A stretch of DNA of 64,000 bases from Megascapheus bottae (lineage: Eukaryota; Chordata; Mammalia; Rodentia; Geomyidae), in NCBI GenBank assembly GCA_024803745.1, contig JANJXV010001824.1, positions 1-64,000 on the forward strand. The letters are read 5' to 3'. Shown in pieces: positions 42,698 through 56,330 of the stretch (the stretch's first letter is position 1; each line of letters opens with the position of its first letter). The notes beneath the pieces are model-generated. The model did no database searches. It had not been told where the DNA came from and worked only from the letters and a program-made list of their open reading frames with translations. The position numbers and the translations under genes were made by a program.

Positions 42698-45600
42698 CAT
42701 TCCTACTTCAGAAACATCCATTCTAAGACTGCACACACCTCCATTCTATCACTTCACACACCTCCATTCTGAATTCACACAGCTCCATTCTACGACGTCA
42801 CACACCTCCATTCTCTGAGTTCACACACTTCCATTCTATGACTTCGCACACCTTCATTCATACTTCACAAACATCCATTCTATGACTTCACACACCTCCA
42901 TTCTATGTCTTCACACACCTCCACTCTGTGACTTCACACACCTCCATTCTATGTCTTCACACACCTCCATTATGACTTCACACAGCTCCATCCTATGAGT
43001 TCACACACCTCCATTCTAACTTCACACACCTCCATTCTATGACTTCACACTTCGCCATTCTGACTTCACTCCTCCATTCTGTGAATTCACAAAACTCCAT
43101 TCTATGATTTCACACAATTCCATACTATGCCTTCACACACCTCCATCTATGACTTCACACACCTCCAATCTGAGTTCACACACCTCCATTCTGTGACTTC
43201 ACACACCTCCAATCTGACCTCACACACCAATGTATGACTTCACACACCTCCATTCTGTGACTTCACACACTTCCATTGTGACATCACAAACCTCCATTCT
43301 ATGAGTTCACATACCTCCATTCTATGACTTCACACACCTCCTTTCTATGACTTCACCCACCTCTATTAGATGACTTCACACCTCCATTCTGACTTCAGAT
43401 ACCTCCGTTCTTTGACTTCACACACCTCCTTTCTATGACTTCACACACCTCCATTCTATGACTTCACACACCTTCATTCTTACTTCAGAAACATCCATTC
43501 TATGACCTCACACAACTCCATTCTATGCCTTCACAAACCTCCATTCTGTGAATTCACACACCTCCATTCTGAGTTCACACAACTCCATTCGGTGACTTCA
43601 CACACCTCCATTCTTACTTCACAAACCTCCATTCTATGACTTCACACACTTCCATTCTATGACTTCACACACCTCCAATCTTTGACTTCACACACCTCCA
43701 TTCCCTGACTTCACACACCTCCATTCTGTGACTTCACACACCTCCATTCTGTGACTTCACACACCTCCATTCTGACTTCACACACCTCCATTCTATGACT
43801 TCACACACCTCCATTCTGTGACTTCAAATACCTCCATTCTATGACTTCACACACCTCCATTGTGACTTCACACACCTCCATTCTATGAGTTCACACACCT
43901 CCATTCTGACTCCACAAACCTCCATTCTATGACTTCACAGACTTTGAATACGTGACTTCACTCACCTCCACTCTATGACTTCACACTTCTCCATTCTATG
44001 ACTTCACACACCTACATTCCATGACTTCACACACCTTCATTCTTACTTCAGAAACATCCATTCTATGACTTCACACACCTCCATTCTATGACTTCACACA
44101 CCTCCATTCTATGACTTCACACACCTCCATTCTGTGACTTCACACACCTCCATTCAATGTCTTCACACACCTCCATTGTGACTTCACACACGTCCATTCT
44201 CTGAGTTCACACACCTCCGTTCTGACTTCACACACCTCTGTTCTATGACTTCACACTCCTCCATTCTGACTTCACACAGCTCCATTCTGTGAATTCACAA
44301 AATTTCATTCTATGATTTCACATACCTCCATACTGTGACTTCACACACCTCCATCTATGACTTCAAACACCTCCATTCTGAGTTCACACACCTCCATTCT
44401 GGGACTTCACACAACTCCATTCTGACTTCACACACCTCCAATATATGACTTCACACACCTCCATTCTGTGACTTCACAAACTTCCATTGTGACGTCACAC
44501 ACCTCCATTCTATGAGTTCACACACGTCCATTCTAGGACTTCACACTCCTCAATTCTGACATCACACAGCTCCATTCTATGTCTTCACAGACCTCGAATC
44601 TGTGACTTCACTCACCTCCATTCTATGACTTCACACTCCTCTATTCTATGACTTCCCACAATTCCTTTCTATGACTTCACCCACCTCTATTCTATGACTT
44701 CACAGCTCCATTCTGACTTCACACACCTCCATTCTGTGACTTCACACACCTCCATTCTATGACTTCACACACCTCCATTCTATGACTTCACACACCTTCA
44801 TTCTTACTTCAGAAACATCCATTCTATGACCTCACACACCTCCATTCTATGACTTCACAAACCTCCATTCTGTGACTTCCCACACCTCCATTCTGATTTC
44901 ACACATCTCCATTCTGTGACTTCACACACCTCCCTTCTGACTTCACACACCTCCCTTCTGTGACTTCAAACACCTCCATTGTGAGTTCACCCACTTCCAT
45001 TCTGTGACTTCACACACCTCCATTCTGTTACTTCACACACCTCCAGTCTGTGACTTCACACACCTCCATTCTATGACTTCACACACCTCCATTCTATGAA
45101 TTCACACAACTCCATTCTGTGACTTCACACACCTCCATTGTATGACTTCACACACCTCTATTCTGTGACTTCACACACCTCCTTTCTGAGTTCACACAAC
45201 TCCATTCTATGACTTCACACACCTGTATTGTGACTTCACCCACCTCCATTCTATGAGTTCACACACATGCATTGTGACTTCACATACCTCCATTCCATGA
45301 CTTCACACATCTAAATTCTGACTTCACACACCTCCATGCTGGGACTTCACACACCTCCATTCTATGACTTCACACACCTCCATTCTTTGACTTCACACAC
45401 CTCCATTCTATGATTCAAACACCTCCACTGTGACTTCACACATCTCCATTCTATGACTTCACACACCTGCATTCTGACTTCACACACCTCCATTCTCTGA
45501 CTTCACACACCTCCATTCTATGACTACACACACCTCCATTCTGTAACTTCACACACTTCCAATGTTTGACTTCACAAACCTCCATTCCATGACTTCATAC

Positions 45601-46080
45601 ACCTCCATTCTATGACTTCAAACACATCCATTCTTTGACTTCACACACCTCCATTTTGACTTCACACACCTCCATTCTGTGACTTCACACACCTCCATTC
45701 TATGACTTCACACATCTCCCTTCTATGAATTCACACACCTCCATTCTGTGACTTCACACACCTCCATTGTGAGTTCACCACTTCCATACTGTGACTTCAC
45801 ACACCTCCATTCTGTGACTTCACACACCTCCATTATGTGACTTCACACCCCTCCATTCTATGACTTCACACACCTCCCTTCTATGTATTCACACCCCTCC
45901 ATTCTGTGACTTCACACACCTCCATTGTATGACTTCACACACCTCCATTCTGTGACTTCACACACCTCCATTCTCAGTTCACACACCTCCATTCTGTGAC
46001 TTCACACACCTCCATTCTGTGACTTCCACACCTCCATTCTATGACTTAACACACCTCCATTCTATGACTTCACACACCTT
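42698..46080 (+). repeat. 3.4-kb higher-order repeat, copy 1 (3,383 bp)
   Basis: H, CACCAATGTATG, a truncated B1 (head deleted near 43,340), A (43946), TGACGTCA (44490), B2 (44592), then ACATGCATTG, CCATGCTGGGAC and CTGTAACTTC units. Landmarks recur in the next copy at 3,383 bp (H) and 3,473 bp (A, B2, ACATGC). The B1 head present in copies 2 and 3 is missing here, and copy 2 has its own losses. Confidence 0.88.
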
Positions 46081-49000
46081 CATTCCTACTTCAGAAACAT
46101 CCATTCTATGACTGCACACACCTCCATTCTATCACTTCACACACCTCCATTCTGAATTCACACAGCTCCATTCTACGACGTCACACACCTCCATTCTCTG
46201 AGTTCACACACTTCCATTCTATGACTTCGCACACCTTCATTCATACTTCACAAACATCCATTCTATGACTTCACACACCTCCATTCTATGTCTTCACACA
46301 CCTCCACTCTGTGACTTCACACACCTCCATTCTATGTCTTCACACACCTCCATTATGACTTCACACAGCTCCATCCTATGAGTTCACACACCTCCATTCT
46401 AACTTCACACACCTCCATTCTATGACTTCACACTTTGCCATTCTGACTTCACTCCTCCATTCTGTGAATTCACAAAACTCCATTCTATGATTTCACACAA
46501 TTCCATACTATGCCTTCACACACCTCCATCTATGACTTCACACACCTCCAATCTGAGTTCACACACCTCCATTCTGTGACTTCACACACCTCCAATCTGA
46601 CCTCACACACCAATGTATGACTTCACACACTTCCATTGTGACATCACAAACCTCCATTCTATGAGTTCACATACCTCCATTCTATGACTTCACACACCTC
46701 CATTCTGACTTCACACACCTCTATTCTATGACTTCACAGACCTCGAATCTGTGACTTCACTCACCTCCACTCTATGACTTCACACTGCTCCATTCTATGA
46801 CTTTCCACACCTCCTTTCTATGACTTCACCCACCTCTATTAGATGACTTCACACCTCCATTCTGACTTCAGATACCTCCGTTCTTTGACTTCACACACCT
46901 CCTTTCTATGACTTCACAAACCTCCATTCTATGACTTCACACACCTTCATTCTTACTTCAGAAACATCCATTCTATGACCTCACACAACTCCATTCTATG
47001 CCTTCACAAACCTCCATTCTGTGAATTCACACACCTCCATTCTGAGTTCACACAACTCCATTCGGTGACTTCACACACCTCCATTCTTACTTCACAAACC
47101 TCCATTCTATGACTTCACACACTTCCATTCTATGACTTCACACACCTCCATTCTGTGACTTCACACACCTCCATTCCCTGACTTCACACACCTCCATTCT
47201 GTGACTTCACACACCTCCATTCTGTGACTTCACACACCTCCATTCTGACTTCACACACCTCCATTCTATGACTTCACACACCTCCATTCTGTGACTTCAA
47301 ATACCTCCATTCTATGACTTCACACACCTCCATTGTGACTTCACACACCTCCATTCTATGAGTTCACACACCTCCATTCTGACTCCACAAACCTCCATTC
47401 TATGACTTCACAGACTTTGAATACGTGACTTCACTCACCTCCACTCTATGACTTCACACTTCTCCATTCTATGACTTCACACACCTCCATTCCATGACTT
47501 CACACACCTTCATTCTTACTTCACAAACATCCATTCTATGACTTCACACACCTCCATTCTATGACTTCACACACCTCCATTCTATGACTTCACACACCTC
47601 CATTCTGTGACTTCACACACCTCCATTCAATGTCTTCACACACCTCCATTGTGACTTCACACACGTCCATTCTCTGAGTTCACACACCTCCGTTCTGACT
47701 TCACACACCTCTGTTCTATGACTTCACACTCCTCCATTCTGACTTCACACAGCTCCATTCTGTGAATTCACAAAATTTCATTCTATGATTTCACACACCT
47801 CCATACTGTGACTTCACACACCTCCATCTATGACTTCAAACACCTCCATTCTGAGTTCACACACCTCCATTCTGGGACTTCACACAACTCCATTCTGACT
47901 TCACACACCTCCAATATATGACTTCACACACCTCCATTCTGTGACTTCACACACTTCCATTGTGACGTCACACACCTCCATTCTATGAGTTCACACACGT
48001 CCATTCTAGGACTTCACACTCCTCAATTCTGACATCACACAGCTCCATTCTATGTCTTCACAGACCTCGAATCTGTGACTTCACTCACCTCCATTCTATG
48101 ACTTCACACTCCTCTATTCTATGACTTCCCACAATTCCTTTCTATGACTTCACCCACCTCTATTCTATGACTTCACAGCTCCATTCTGACTTCACACACC
48201 TCCATTCTGTGACTTCACACACCTCCATTCTATGACTTCACACACCTCCATTCTATGACTTCACACACCTTCATTCTTACTTCAGAAACATCCATTCTAT
48301 GACCTCACACACCTCCATTCTATGACTTCACAAACCTCCATTCTGTGACTTCCCACACCTCCATTCTGATTTCACACATCTCCATTCTGTGACTTCACAC
48401 ACCTCCCTTCTGACTTCACACACCTCCCTTCTGTGACTTCAAACACCTCCATTGTGAGTTCACCCACTTCCATTCTGTGACTTCACACACCTCCATTCTG
48501 TTACTTCACACACCTCCAGTCTGTGACTTCACACACCTCCATTCTATGACTTCACACACCTCCATTCTATGAATTCACACACCTCCATTCTGTGACTTCA
48601 CACACCTCCATTGTATGACTTCACACACCTCTATTCTGTGACTTCACACACCTCCTTTCTGAGTTCAAACAACTCCATTCTATGACTTCACACACCTGCA
48701 TTGTGACTTCACCCACCTCCATTCTATGAGTTCACACACATGCATTGTGACTTCACATACCTCCATTCCATGACTTCACACATCTAAATTCTGACTTCAC
48801 ACACCTCCATGCTGGGACTTCACACACCTCCATTCTATGACTTCACACACCTCCATTCTTTGACTTCACACACCTCCATTCTATGATTCAAACACCTCCA
48901 CTGTGACTTCACACATCTCCATTCTATGACTTCACACACCTGCATTCTGACTTCACACACCTCCATTCTCTGACTTCACACACCTCCATTCTATGACTTC

Positions 49001-49508
49001 ACACACCTCCATTCTGTAACTTCACACACTTCCAATGTTTGACTTCACAAACATCCATTCCATGACTTCATACACCTCCATTCTATGACTTCAAACACAT
49101 CCATTCTTTGACTTCACACACCTCCATTTTGACTTCACACACCTCCATTCTGTGACTTCCCACACCTCCATTCTCTGACTTCACACACCTCCATTTTGAC
49201 TTCACACACTTCCATTCTGTGACTTCACACACCTCCATTCTATGACTTCACACACCTCCATTATGTGACTTCACACCCCTCCATTCTATGACTTCACACA
49301 CCTCCCTTCTATGTATTCACACCCCTCCATTCTGTGACTTCACACACCTCCATTGTATGACTTCACACACCTCCATTCTGTGACTTCACACACCTCCATT
49401 CTCAGTTCACACACCTCCATTCTGTGACTTCACACACCTCCATTCTGTGACTTCCACACCTCCATTCTATGACTTAACACACCTCCATTCTATGACTTCA
49501 CACACCTT
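46081..49508 (+). repeat. 3.4-kb higher-order repeat, copy 2 (3,428 bp)
   Basis: It contains H (46081), B1 (46741), A (47419), TGACGTCA (47963) and B2 (48065). The next copy lies at offset 3,428 (H) and 3,450 (B1, A, B2). It lacks one unit beside CACCAATGTATG and about three units (GTGAGTTCACCACTTCC region) near 49,250 that copies 1 and 3 have. Confidence 0.9.
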
Positions 49509-49559
49509 CATTCCTACTTCAGAAACATCCATTCTATGACTGCACACACCTCCATTCTA
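49509..49559 (+). repeat. Marker H: ATTCCTACTTCAGAAACATCC
   Basis: The CATTCCTACTTCAG variant followed by ATGACTGCACACACC and then TATCACTTC identifies Y-type higher-order units. Copies are near 7820, 9202, 20000, 24668, 26427 (CTTCTTCAG variant), 36998, 41646, 42698, 46081, 49509, 56331 and 56659 (CCGACTTCAG variant). I used it to phase the 3.4-kb higher-order repeat because it occurs once per copy. Confidence 0.8.
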
Positions 49560-51510
49560 TCACTTCACACACCTCCATTCTGAATTCACACAGCTCCATT
49601 CTACGACGTCACACACCTCCATTCTCTGAGTTCACACACTTCCATTCTAGGACTCGCACACCTTCATTCATACTTCACAAACATCCATTCTATGACTTCA
49701 CACACCTCCATTCTATGTCTTCACACACCTCCACTCTGTGACTTCACACACCTCCATTCTATGTCTTCACACACCTCCATTATGACTTCACACAGCTCCA
49801 TCCTATGAGTTCACACACCTCCATTCTAACTTCACACACCTCCATTCTATGACTTCACACTTCGCCATTCTGACTTCACTCCTCCATTCTGTGAATTCAC
49901 AAAACTCCATTCTATGATTTCACACAATTCCATACTATGCCTTCACACACCTCCATCTATGACTTCACACACCTCCAATCTGAGTTCACACACCTCCATT
50001 CTGTGACTTCACACACCTCCAATCTGACCTCACACACCAATGTATGACTTCACACACCTCCATTCTGTGACTTCACACACTTCCATTGTGACATCACAAA
50101 ACTCCATTCTATGAGTTCACATACCTCCATTCTATGACTTCACACACCTCCATTCTGACTTCACACACCTCTATTCTATGACTTCACAGACCTCGAATCT
50201 GTGACTTCACTCACCTCCACTCTATGACTTCACACTGCTCCATTCTATGACTTTCCACACCTCCTTTCTATGACTTCACCCACCTCTATTAGATGACTTC
50301 ACACCTCCATTCTGACTTCAGATACCTCCGTTCTTTGACTTCACACACCTCCTTTCTATGACTTCACACACCTCCATTCTATGACTTCACACACCTTCAT
50401 TCTTACTTCAGAAACATCCATTCTATGACCTCACACAACTCCATTCTATGCCTTCACAAATCTCCATTCTGTGAATTCACACACCTCCATTCTGAGTTCA
50501 CACAACTCCATTCGGTGACTTCACACACCTCCATTCTTACTTCACAAACCTCCATTCTATGACTTCACACACTTCCATTCTATGACTTCACACACCTCCA
50601 TTCTGTGACTTCACACACCTCCATTCCCTGACTTCACACACCTCCATTCTGTGACTTCACACACCTCCATTCTGTGACTTCACACACCTCCATTCTGACT
50701 TCACACACCTCCATTCTATGACTTCACACACCTCCATTCTGTGACTTCAAATACCTCCATTCTATGACTTCACACACCTCCATTGTGACTTCACACACCT
50801 CCATTCTATGAGTTCACACACCTCCATTCTGACTCCACAAACCTCCATTCTATGACTTCACAGACTTTGAATACGTGACTTCACTCACCTCCACTCTATG
50901 ACTTCACACTTCTCCATTCTATGACTTCACACACCTCCATTCCATGACTTCACACACCTTCATTCTTACTTCAGAAACATCCATTCTATGACTTCACACA
51001 CCTCCATTCTATGACTTCACACACCTCCATTCTATGACTTCACACACCTCCATTCTGTGACTTCACACACCTCCATTCAGTGTCTTCACACACCTCCATT
51101 GTGACTTCACACACGTCCATTCCATGAGTTCACACACCTCCGTTCTGACTTCACACACCTCTGTTCTATGACTTCACACTCCTCCATTCTGACTTCACAC
51201 AGCTCCATTCTGTGAATTCACAAAATTTCATTCTATGATTTCACATACCTCCATACTGTGACTTCACACACCTCCATCTATGACTTCAAACACCTCCATT
51301 CTGAGTTCACACATCTCCATTCTGGGACTTCACACAACTCCATTCTGACTTCACACACCTCCAATATATGACTTCACACACCTCCATTCTGTGACTTCAC
51401 AAACTTCCATTGTGACGTCACACACCTCCATTCTATGAGTTCACACACGTCCATTCTAGGACTTCACACTCCTCAATTCTGACATCACACAGCTCCATTC
51501 TATGTCTTCA

Positions 51511-51632
51511 CAGACCTCGAATCTGTGACTTCACTCACCTCCATTCTATGACTTCACACTCCTCTATTCTATGACTTCCCACAATTCCTTTCTATGACTT
51601 CACCCACCTCTATTCTATGACTTCACAGCTCC
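51511..51632 (+). repeat. Module B2 (CCTCGAATCTG ... CTCCTCTATTC), representative
   Basis: It shares the CAGACCTCGAATCTGTGAC head with B1 but continues ACACTCCTCTATTC, then CCCACAATTCC or CCCACAACTCC, and ends TTCACAGCTCC in most copies. CCTCGA positions are 1284, 17054, 22258, 28450, 44592, 48065, 51515, 58419 and 60035 (9 seen). It lies 624-778 bp after a module A in every case. GAAT to the CCCACA core is again 59 bp. Confidence 0.85.
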
Positions 51633-53135
51633 ATTCTGACTTCACACACCTCCATTCTGTGACTTCACACACCTCCATTCTATGACTTCACACACCTCCA
51701 TTCTATGACTTCACACACCTTCATTCTTACTTCAGAAACATCCATTCTATGACCTCACACACCTCCATTCTATGACTTCACAAACCTCCATTCTGTGACT
51801 TCCCACACCTCCATTCTGATTTCACACATCTCCATTCTGTGACTTCACACACCTCCCTTCTGACTTCACACACCTCCCTTCTGTGACTTCAAACACCTCC
51901 ATTGTGAGTTCACCCACTTCCATTCTGTGACTTCACACACCTCCATTCTGTTACTTCACACACCTCCAGTCTGTGACTTCACACACCTCCATTCTATGAC
52001 TTCACACACCTCCATTCTATGAATTCACACACCTCCATTCTGTGACTTCACACACCTCCATTGTATGACTTCACACACCTCTATTCTGTGACTTCACACA
52101 CCTCCTTTCTGAGTTCACACAACTCCATTCTATGACTTCACACACCTGCATTGTGACTTCACCCACCTCCATTCTATGAGTTCACACACATGCATTGTGA
52201 CTTCACATACCTCCATTCCATGACTTCACACATCTAAATTCTGACTTCACACACCTCCATGCTGGGACTTCACACACCTCCATTCTATGACTTCACACAC
52301 CTCCATTCTTTGACTTCACACACCTCCATTCTATGATTCAAACACCTCCACTGTGACTTCACACATCTCCATTCTATGACTTCACACACCTGCATTCTGA
52401 CTTCACACACCTCCATTCTCTGACTTCACACACCTCCATTCTATGACTTCACACACCTCCATTCTGTAACTTCACACATTTCCAATGTTTGACTTCACAA
52501 ACATCCATTCCATGACTTCATACACCTCCATTCTATGACTTCAAACACATCCATTCTTTGACTTCACACACCTCCATTTTGACTTCACACACCTCCATTC
52601 TGTGACTTCCCACACCTCCATTCTCTGACTTCACACACCTCCATTTTGACTTCACACACTTCCATTCTGTGACTTCACACACCTCCATTCTATGACTTCA
52701 CACACCTCCCTTCTATGAATTCACACACCTCCATTCTGTGACTTCACACACCTCCATTGTGAGTTCACCACTTCCATTCTGTGACTTCACACACCTCCAT
52801 TCTGTGACTTCACACACCTCCATTATGTGACTTCACACCCCTCCATTCTATGACTTCACACACCTCCCTTCTATGTATTCACACCCCTCCATTCTGTGAC
52901 TTCACACACCTCCATTGTATGACTTCACACAACTCCATTCTGTGACTTCACACACCTCCATTCTCAGTTCACACACCTCCATTCTGTGACTTCACACACC
53001 TCCATTCTGTGACTTCCACACCTCCATTCTATGACTTAACACACCTCCATTCTATGACTTCACACCCCTCCATTCTATGACTTCCCACACCACCAATCTG
53101 TGACTTCACACACCTCCATTCTATGACTTCACACA

Positions 53136-53330
53136 CCTAGTTTCTGAGTTGACACACCTCCCTTCTGTGATTTCACACATCTCCAATCTGAGTTCACACA
53201 CCTCCATTCTATGACTTCACACACCTCCATTCTTTGACATCAAAAACCACCATTCTATGACTTCACACACCTCCATTTTGACTTCACACCCCTCCATTCT
53301 ACGAGTTCACACACTTCCATTCTGCCTTCA
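53136..53330 (+). repeat. Module C (CCTAGTTTCTGAG marker), representative
   Basis: This 195-bp cluster reads CCTAGTTTCTGAGTTGAC, then CTTCTGTGATTTCAC, CCAATCTGAG, GACATCAAAAACCACC, CTACGAGTTC and ATTCTGCC. CTAG starts are 5104, 7351, 11927, 13137 (truncated), 15223, 19485, 34219, 36507, 38876, 41095, 42381, 53137, 55987 and 61657, with a CTCG variant near 24127. CTGAG to CAAAAACC is 97 bp, identical to module D. It is usually preceded by GAGTTCACACACC, GTGTCTTCAC and TTCAGACACCTCC units. Confidence 0.85.
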
Positions 53331-54234
53331 ACCCCCTCCATTCTATGACTTCACTCAGCTCCATTCTGACTTCACACACCTCCATTTGTGAATTCACACA
53401 CCACAATTTTAACTTCAAACACCTCCATTCTGTGACTTCACACACCTCCATCTTGTGACTTCACACACCTCCATTTTGACTTCACACTCCTCCATTCTGT
53501 GACTTCACACACCTCCATTCTGTGACTTCACACATCTCCATTCTGACTTCACACACCTCCATGCTGTGACTTCACACACCTCCATTCTTTGACTTCACAC
53601 ACCTCCATTCTATGACTTCACACACCTCCACTGTGATTTCACAGATCTCCATTCTGTGACTTCACACATCTCCCTCTGTGACTTCACACACCTCCAATCT
53701 ATGACTTCACACACTTCCAATCTATGACTTAACACACCTCCATTCTATAACTTCACACACCTCCATTCTATGACTTCACTCACCTCCATTCTATGACTTC
53801 ACACACCTCCATTCTGTAACTTCACACACTTCCATTGTTTGACTTCACAAACCTCCATTCCATGACTTCATACACCTCCATTCTATGACTTCACACACAT
53901 CCATTCTTTGACTTCACACACCTCCATTTTGACTTCACACACCTCCATTCTGTGACTTCACACACATCCATTCTTTGACTTCACACACCACAATTTTGAC
54001 TTCACACAAGTCCATTCATTGACTTCACACACCTCCATTCTCTGACTTCACACACCTCCATTTTGACTTCACACACTTCCATTCTGTGACTTCACACACC
54101 TCCATTCTATGATTTCACACACCTCCCTTCTATGAATTCACACACCTCCATTCTGTGACTTCACACACCTCCATTTTGAGTTCACCCACTTCCATTCTGT
54201 GACTTCACACACCTCCATTCTATGACTTCACATA

Positions 54235-54424
54235 CCTCATTTCTGAGTTGACACACTTCCATTTTGTGACTTCACATACCTCTAATCTAACTTCACACAC
54301 CTCCATTCTATGACTTCACACACCTCCATTCTGTAACTTCAAAAACCACCATTCTATGACTTCACACATCTCCATTGTGACTTCGACACCTCCATTGTAT
54401 GAGTTCACACAGCTCCATTCTGAC
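54235..54424 (+). repeat. Module D (CCTCATTTCTGAG marker), representative
   Basis: This 190-bp cluster reads CCTCATTTCTGAGTTGAC, CCATTTTGTGACTTCAC, CTCTAATCTAACTTC, TTCAAAAACCACC, GTGACTTCGACACC and CACAGCTCC. CTGAG starts are 2664, 4077, 6617, 11078, 13368, 14242, 18499, 31151, 33236, 35661, 40251, 54243, 55165, 62740 and 63662 (15 seen). Internal CTGAG-to-CAAAAACC spacing is 97 bp, as in module C, so C and D descend from one ancestral module. It is usually preceded by the ACAAGTCCATTCATTG and CACCGCCATTC variants. Confidence 0.85.
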
Positions 54425-54798
54425 TTCACACACCTCCATTCTATGACTTCGCACACCTGTATTCTCACTTCACACATCTCCATTCTGTGACTACATATTC
54501 CTCCATTCTTTGACTTCACACCCCTCCATTCTGTGCCTTCACACACCTCCACTCTGTGACTTTACAGACCTCCATTCTGTGACTTCACACACCTCCCTTC
54601 TGTGACTTCACACACCTCCATTCTATGACTTCACACACCTCCATTCCAAGACTTCACACACCTCCATTCTATGACTTCACACACTTCCATTGTTTGACAT
54701 CATACACCTCCATTCTTTGACTTCACACACCTCCGTTCCATGAATTCACACACCTCCAATCTATGAGTTCACACACCTCCATTCTATGAGTTCACACA

Positions 54799-54891
54799 CC
54801 TTCATTCTTACTTCAGCAACATCCATTCTATGACTTCAGAAACCTCCATTCTATGACTTCACAGACCTTCATTCTTACTTCAGCAACATCC
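54799..54891 (+). repeat. Marker G: paired TTCTTACTTCAGCAACATCC
   Basis: Two copies of ATTCTTACTTCAGCAAC lie about 60-68 bp apart. Equivalent pairs are near 3223/3283, 4637/4697, 7040/7100, 14807/14867, 19066/19130, 33793/33860, 36082/36147, 40672/40740, 55560/55628 and 63300/63365; a single copy is near 11637. The CAGCAAC form is confined to X blocks, while CAGAAAC occurs in Y blocks, so this single base separates the two families. Confidence 0.8.
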
Positions 54892-56330
54892 ATTCTATGA
54901 CTTCATACACCTCCATTCTATGACTTCACAAACCTCCATTCTGTGACTTCACACACCTCCATTCTGGGTTCACACACCTCCATTCTCTGACTTCACACAC
55001 CTCCATTCTGACTTCACACACCTCCATTCTGTGACTTCACACACTTCCATTCTATGACTTCACACAACTCCATTCTGTGACTTCACACACCTCCATTTTG
55101 AATTCACCCACTTCAATTCTGTGACTTCACACACCTCCATTCTATGACTTCACATACCTCATTTCTGAGTTGACACACCTCCATTTTGTGACTTCACATA
55201 CCTCTAATCTAACTTTACACACCTCCATTCTGTGACTTCAAAAACCACCCTTCTATGACTTCACACATCTCCATTGTGACTTCGATACCTCCATTCTATG
55301 AGTTCACACAGCTCCATTCTGAATTCACACACCTCCATTCTATGACTTCGCACACCTGTATTCTCACTTCACACATCTCCATTCTGTGACTTCACATTCC
55401 TCCATTCTTTGACTTCACACCCCTCCATTCTGTGCCTTCACACACCTCCACTCTCTGACTTTACAGACCTCCATTCTGTGACTTTACACACCTCTGTTCT
55501 ATGAATTCACACACCTCCATTCTATGAGTTCATACACCTCCATTCTATGAGTTCACACACCTTCATTCTTACTTCAGCAACATCCATTCTATGACTTCAG
55601 ACACCTCCATTCTATGACTTCACACACCTTCATTCTTACTTCAGCAACATCCATTCTATGTCTTCGTACACCTCCATTCTATGACTTCACAAACCTCCAT
55701 TCTGTGACTTCACACACCTCCATTCTGGGTTCACAAACATCCATTCTGTGACTTCACACACCTCCATTCTGACTTCACACACCTCCATTCTATGACTTCA
55801 CACACTTCCATTCTTTGACTTCACACACCTCCATTCTGTGACTTTACACACCTCCTCTCTGAGTTCACACACCTCCATTCTGTGTCTTCACACACCTCCA
55901 TTCTGTGACTTCAGACACCTCCTTCTATGACTTCACACACCTTCATTCTGTGACTTCACACACCTCCATTCTATGACTTCACACACCTAGTTTCTGATTT
56001 GACACACCTCCCTTCTGTGATTTCACACACCTCCAATCTGAGTTCACACACCTCCATTCTATGACTTCACACACCTCCATTCTTTGACATCAAAAACCAC
56101 CATTCTATGACTTCACACACCTCCATTTTGACTTCACACACCTCCATTCTGTGACTTCACACACCTCCAATCTGTGACTTCACACACCACCATTGTTTGA
56201 CTTCACACACCTCCATTCTTGGACTTCACACACCTCCATTCCATGACTTCACACACCTCCATTCTTTGAGTTCACAAACCTCCATTTTGACTTCACACAC
56301 CTCCATTCTATGACTTCACACACCTTCATT

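Larger units (their letters stand above)
49509..53061 (+). repeat. 3.4-kb higher-order repeat, copy 3 (about 3,553 bp)
   Basis: It contains H (49509), B1 (50191), A (50869), TGACGTCA (51413) and B2 (51515). Instead of ending in another H, the unit passes at about 53,061 into CACCCCTCC and CACCACCAATCTG and then module C. From 50,089 onward it is copied again at 58,631. Confidence 0.88.
53062..56330 (+). repeat. X block with C, D, D and C modules
   Basis: Modules C (53137), D (54243), a G pair (54799-54891), D (55165), a second G pair (55560/55628) and C (55987) occur in order. This is the reference copy for 61,582-64,000. An open frame of 78 codons on the minus strand at 54316-54552 spans part of D and is repeat sequence only. 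Confidence 0.8.

Noticed and set aside
54316..54552. 78-codon minus-strand frame, present again at 62813-63049 with identical translation
   Set aside because: The identity is explained by the 8,497-bp offset duplication of the whole region, not by selection on a protein. The sequence is ordinary D-module repeat with no coding features.
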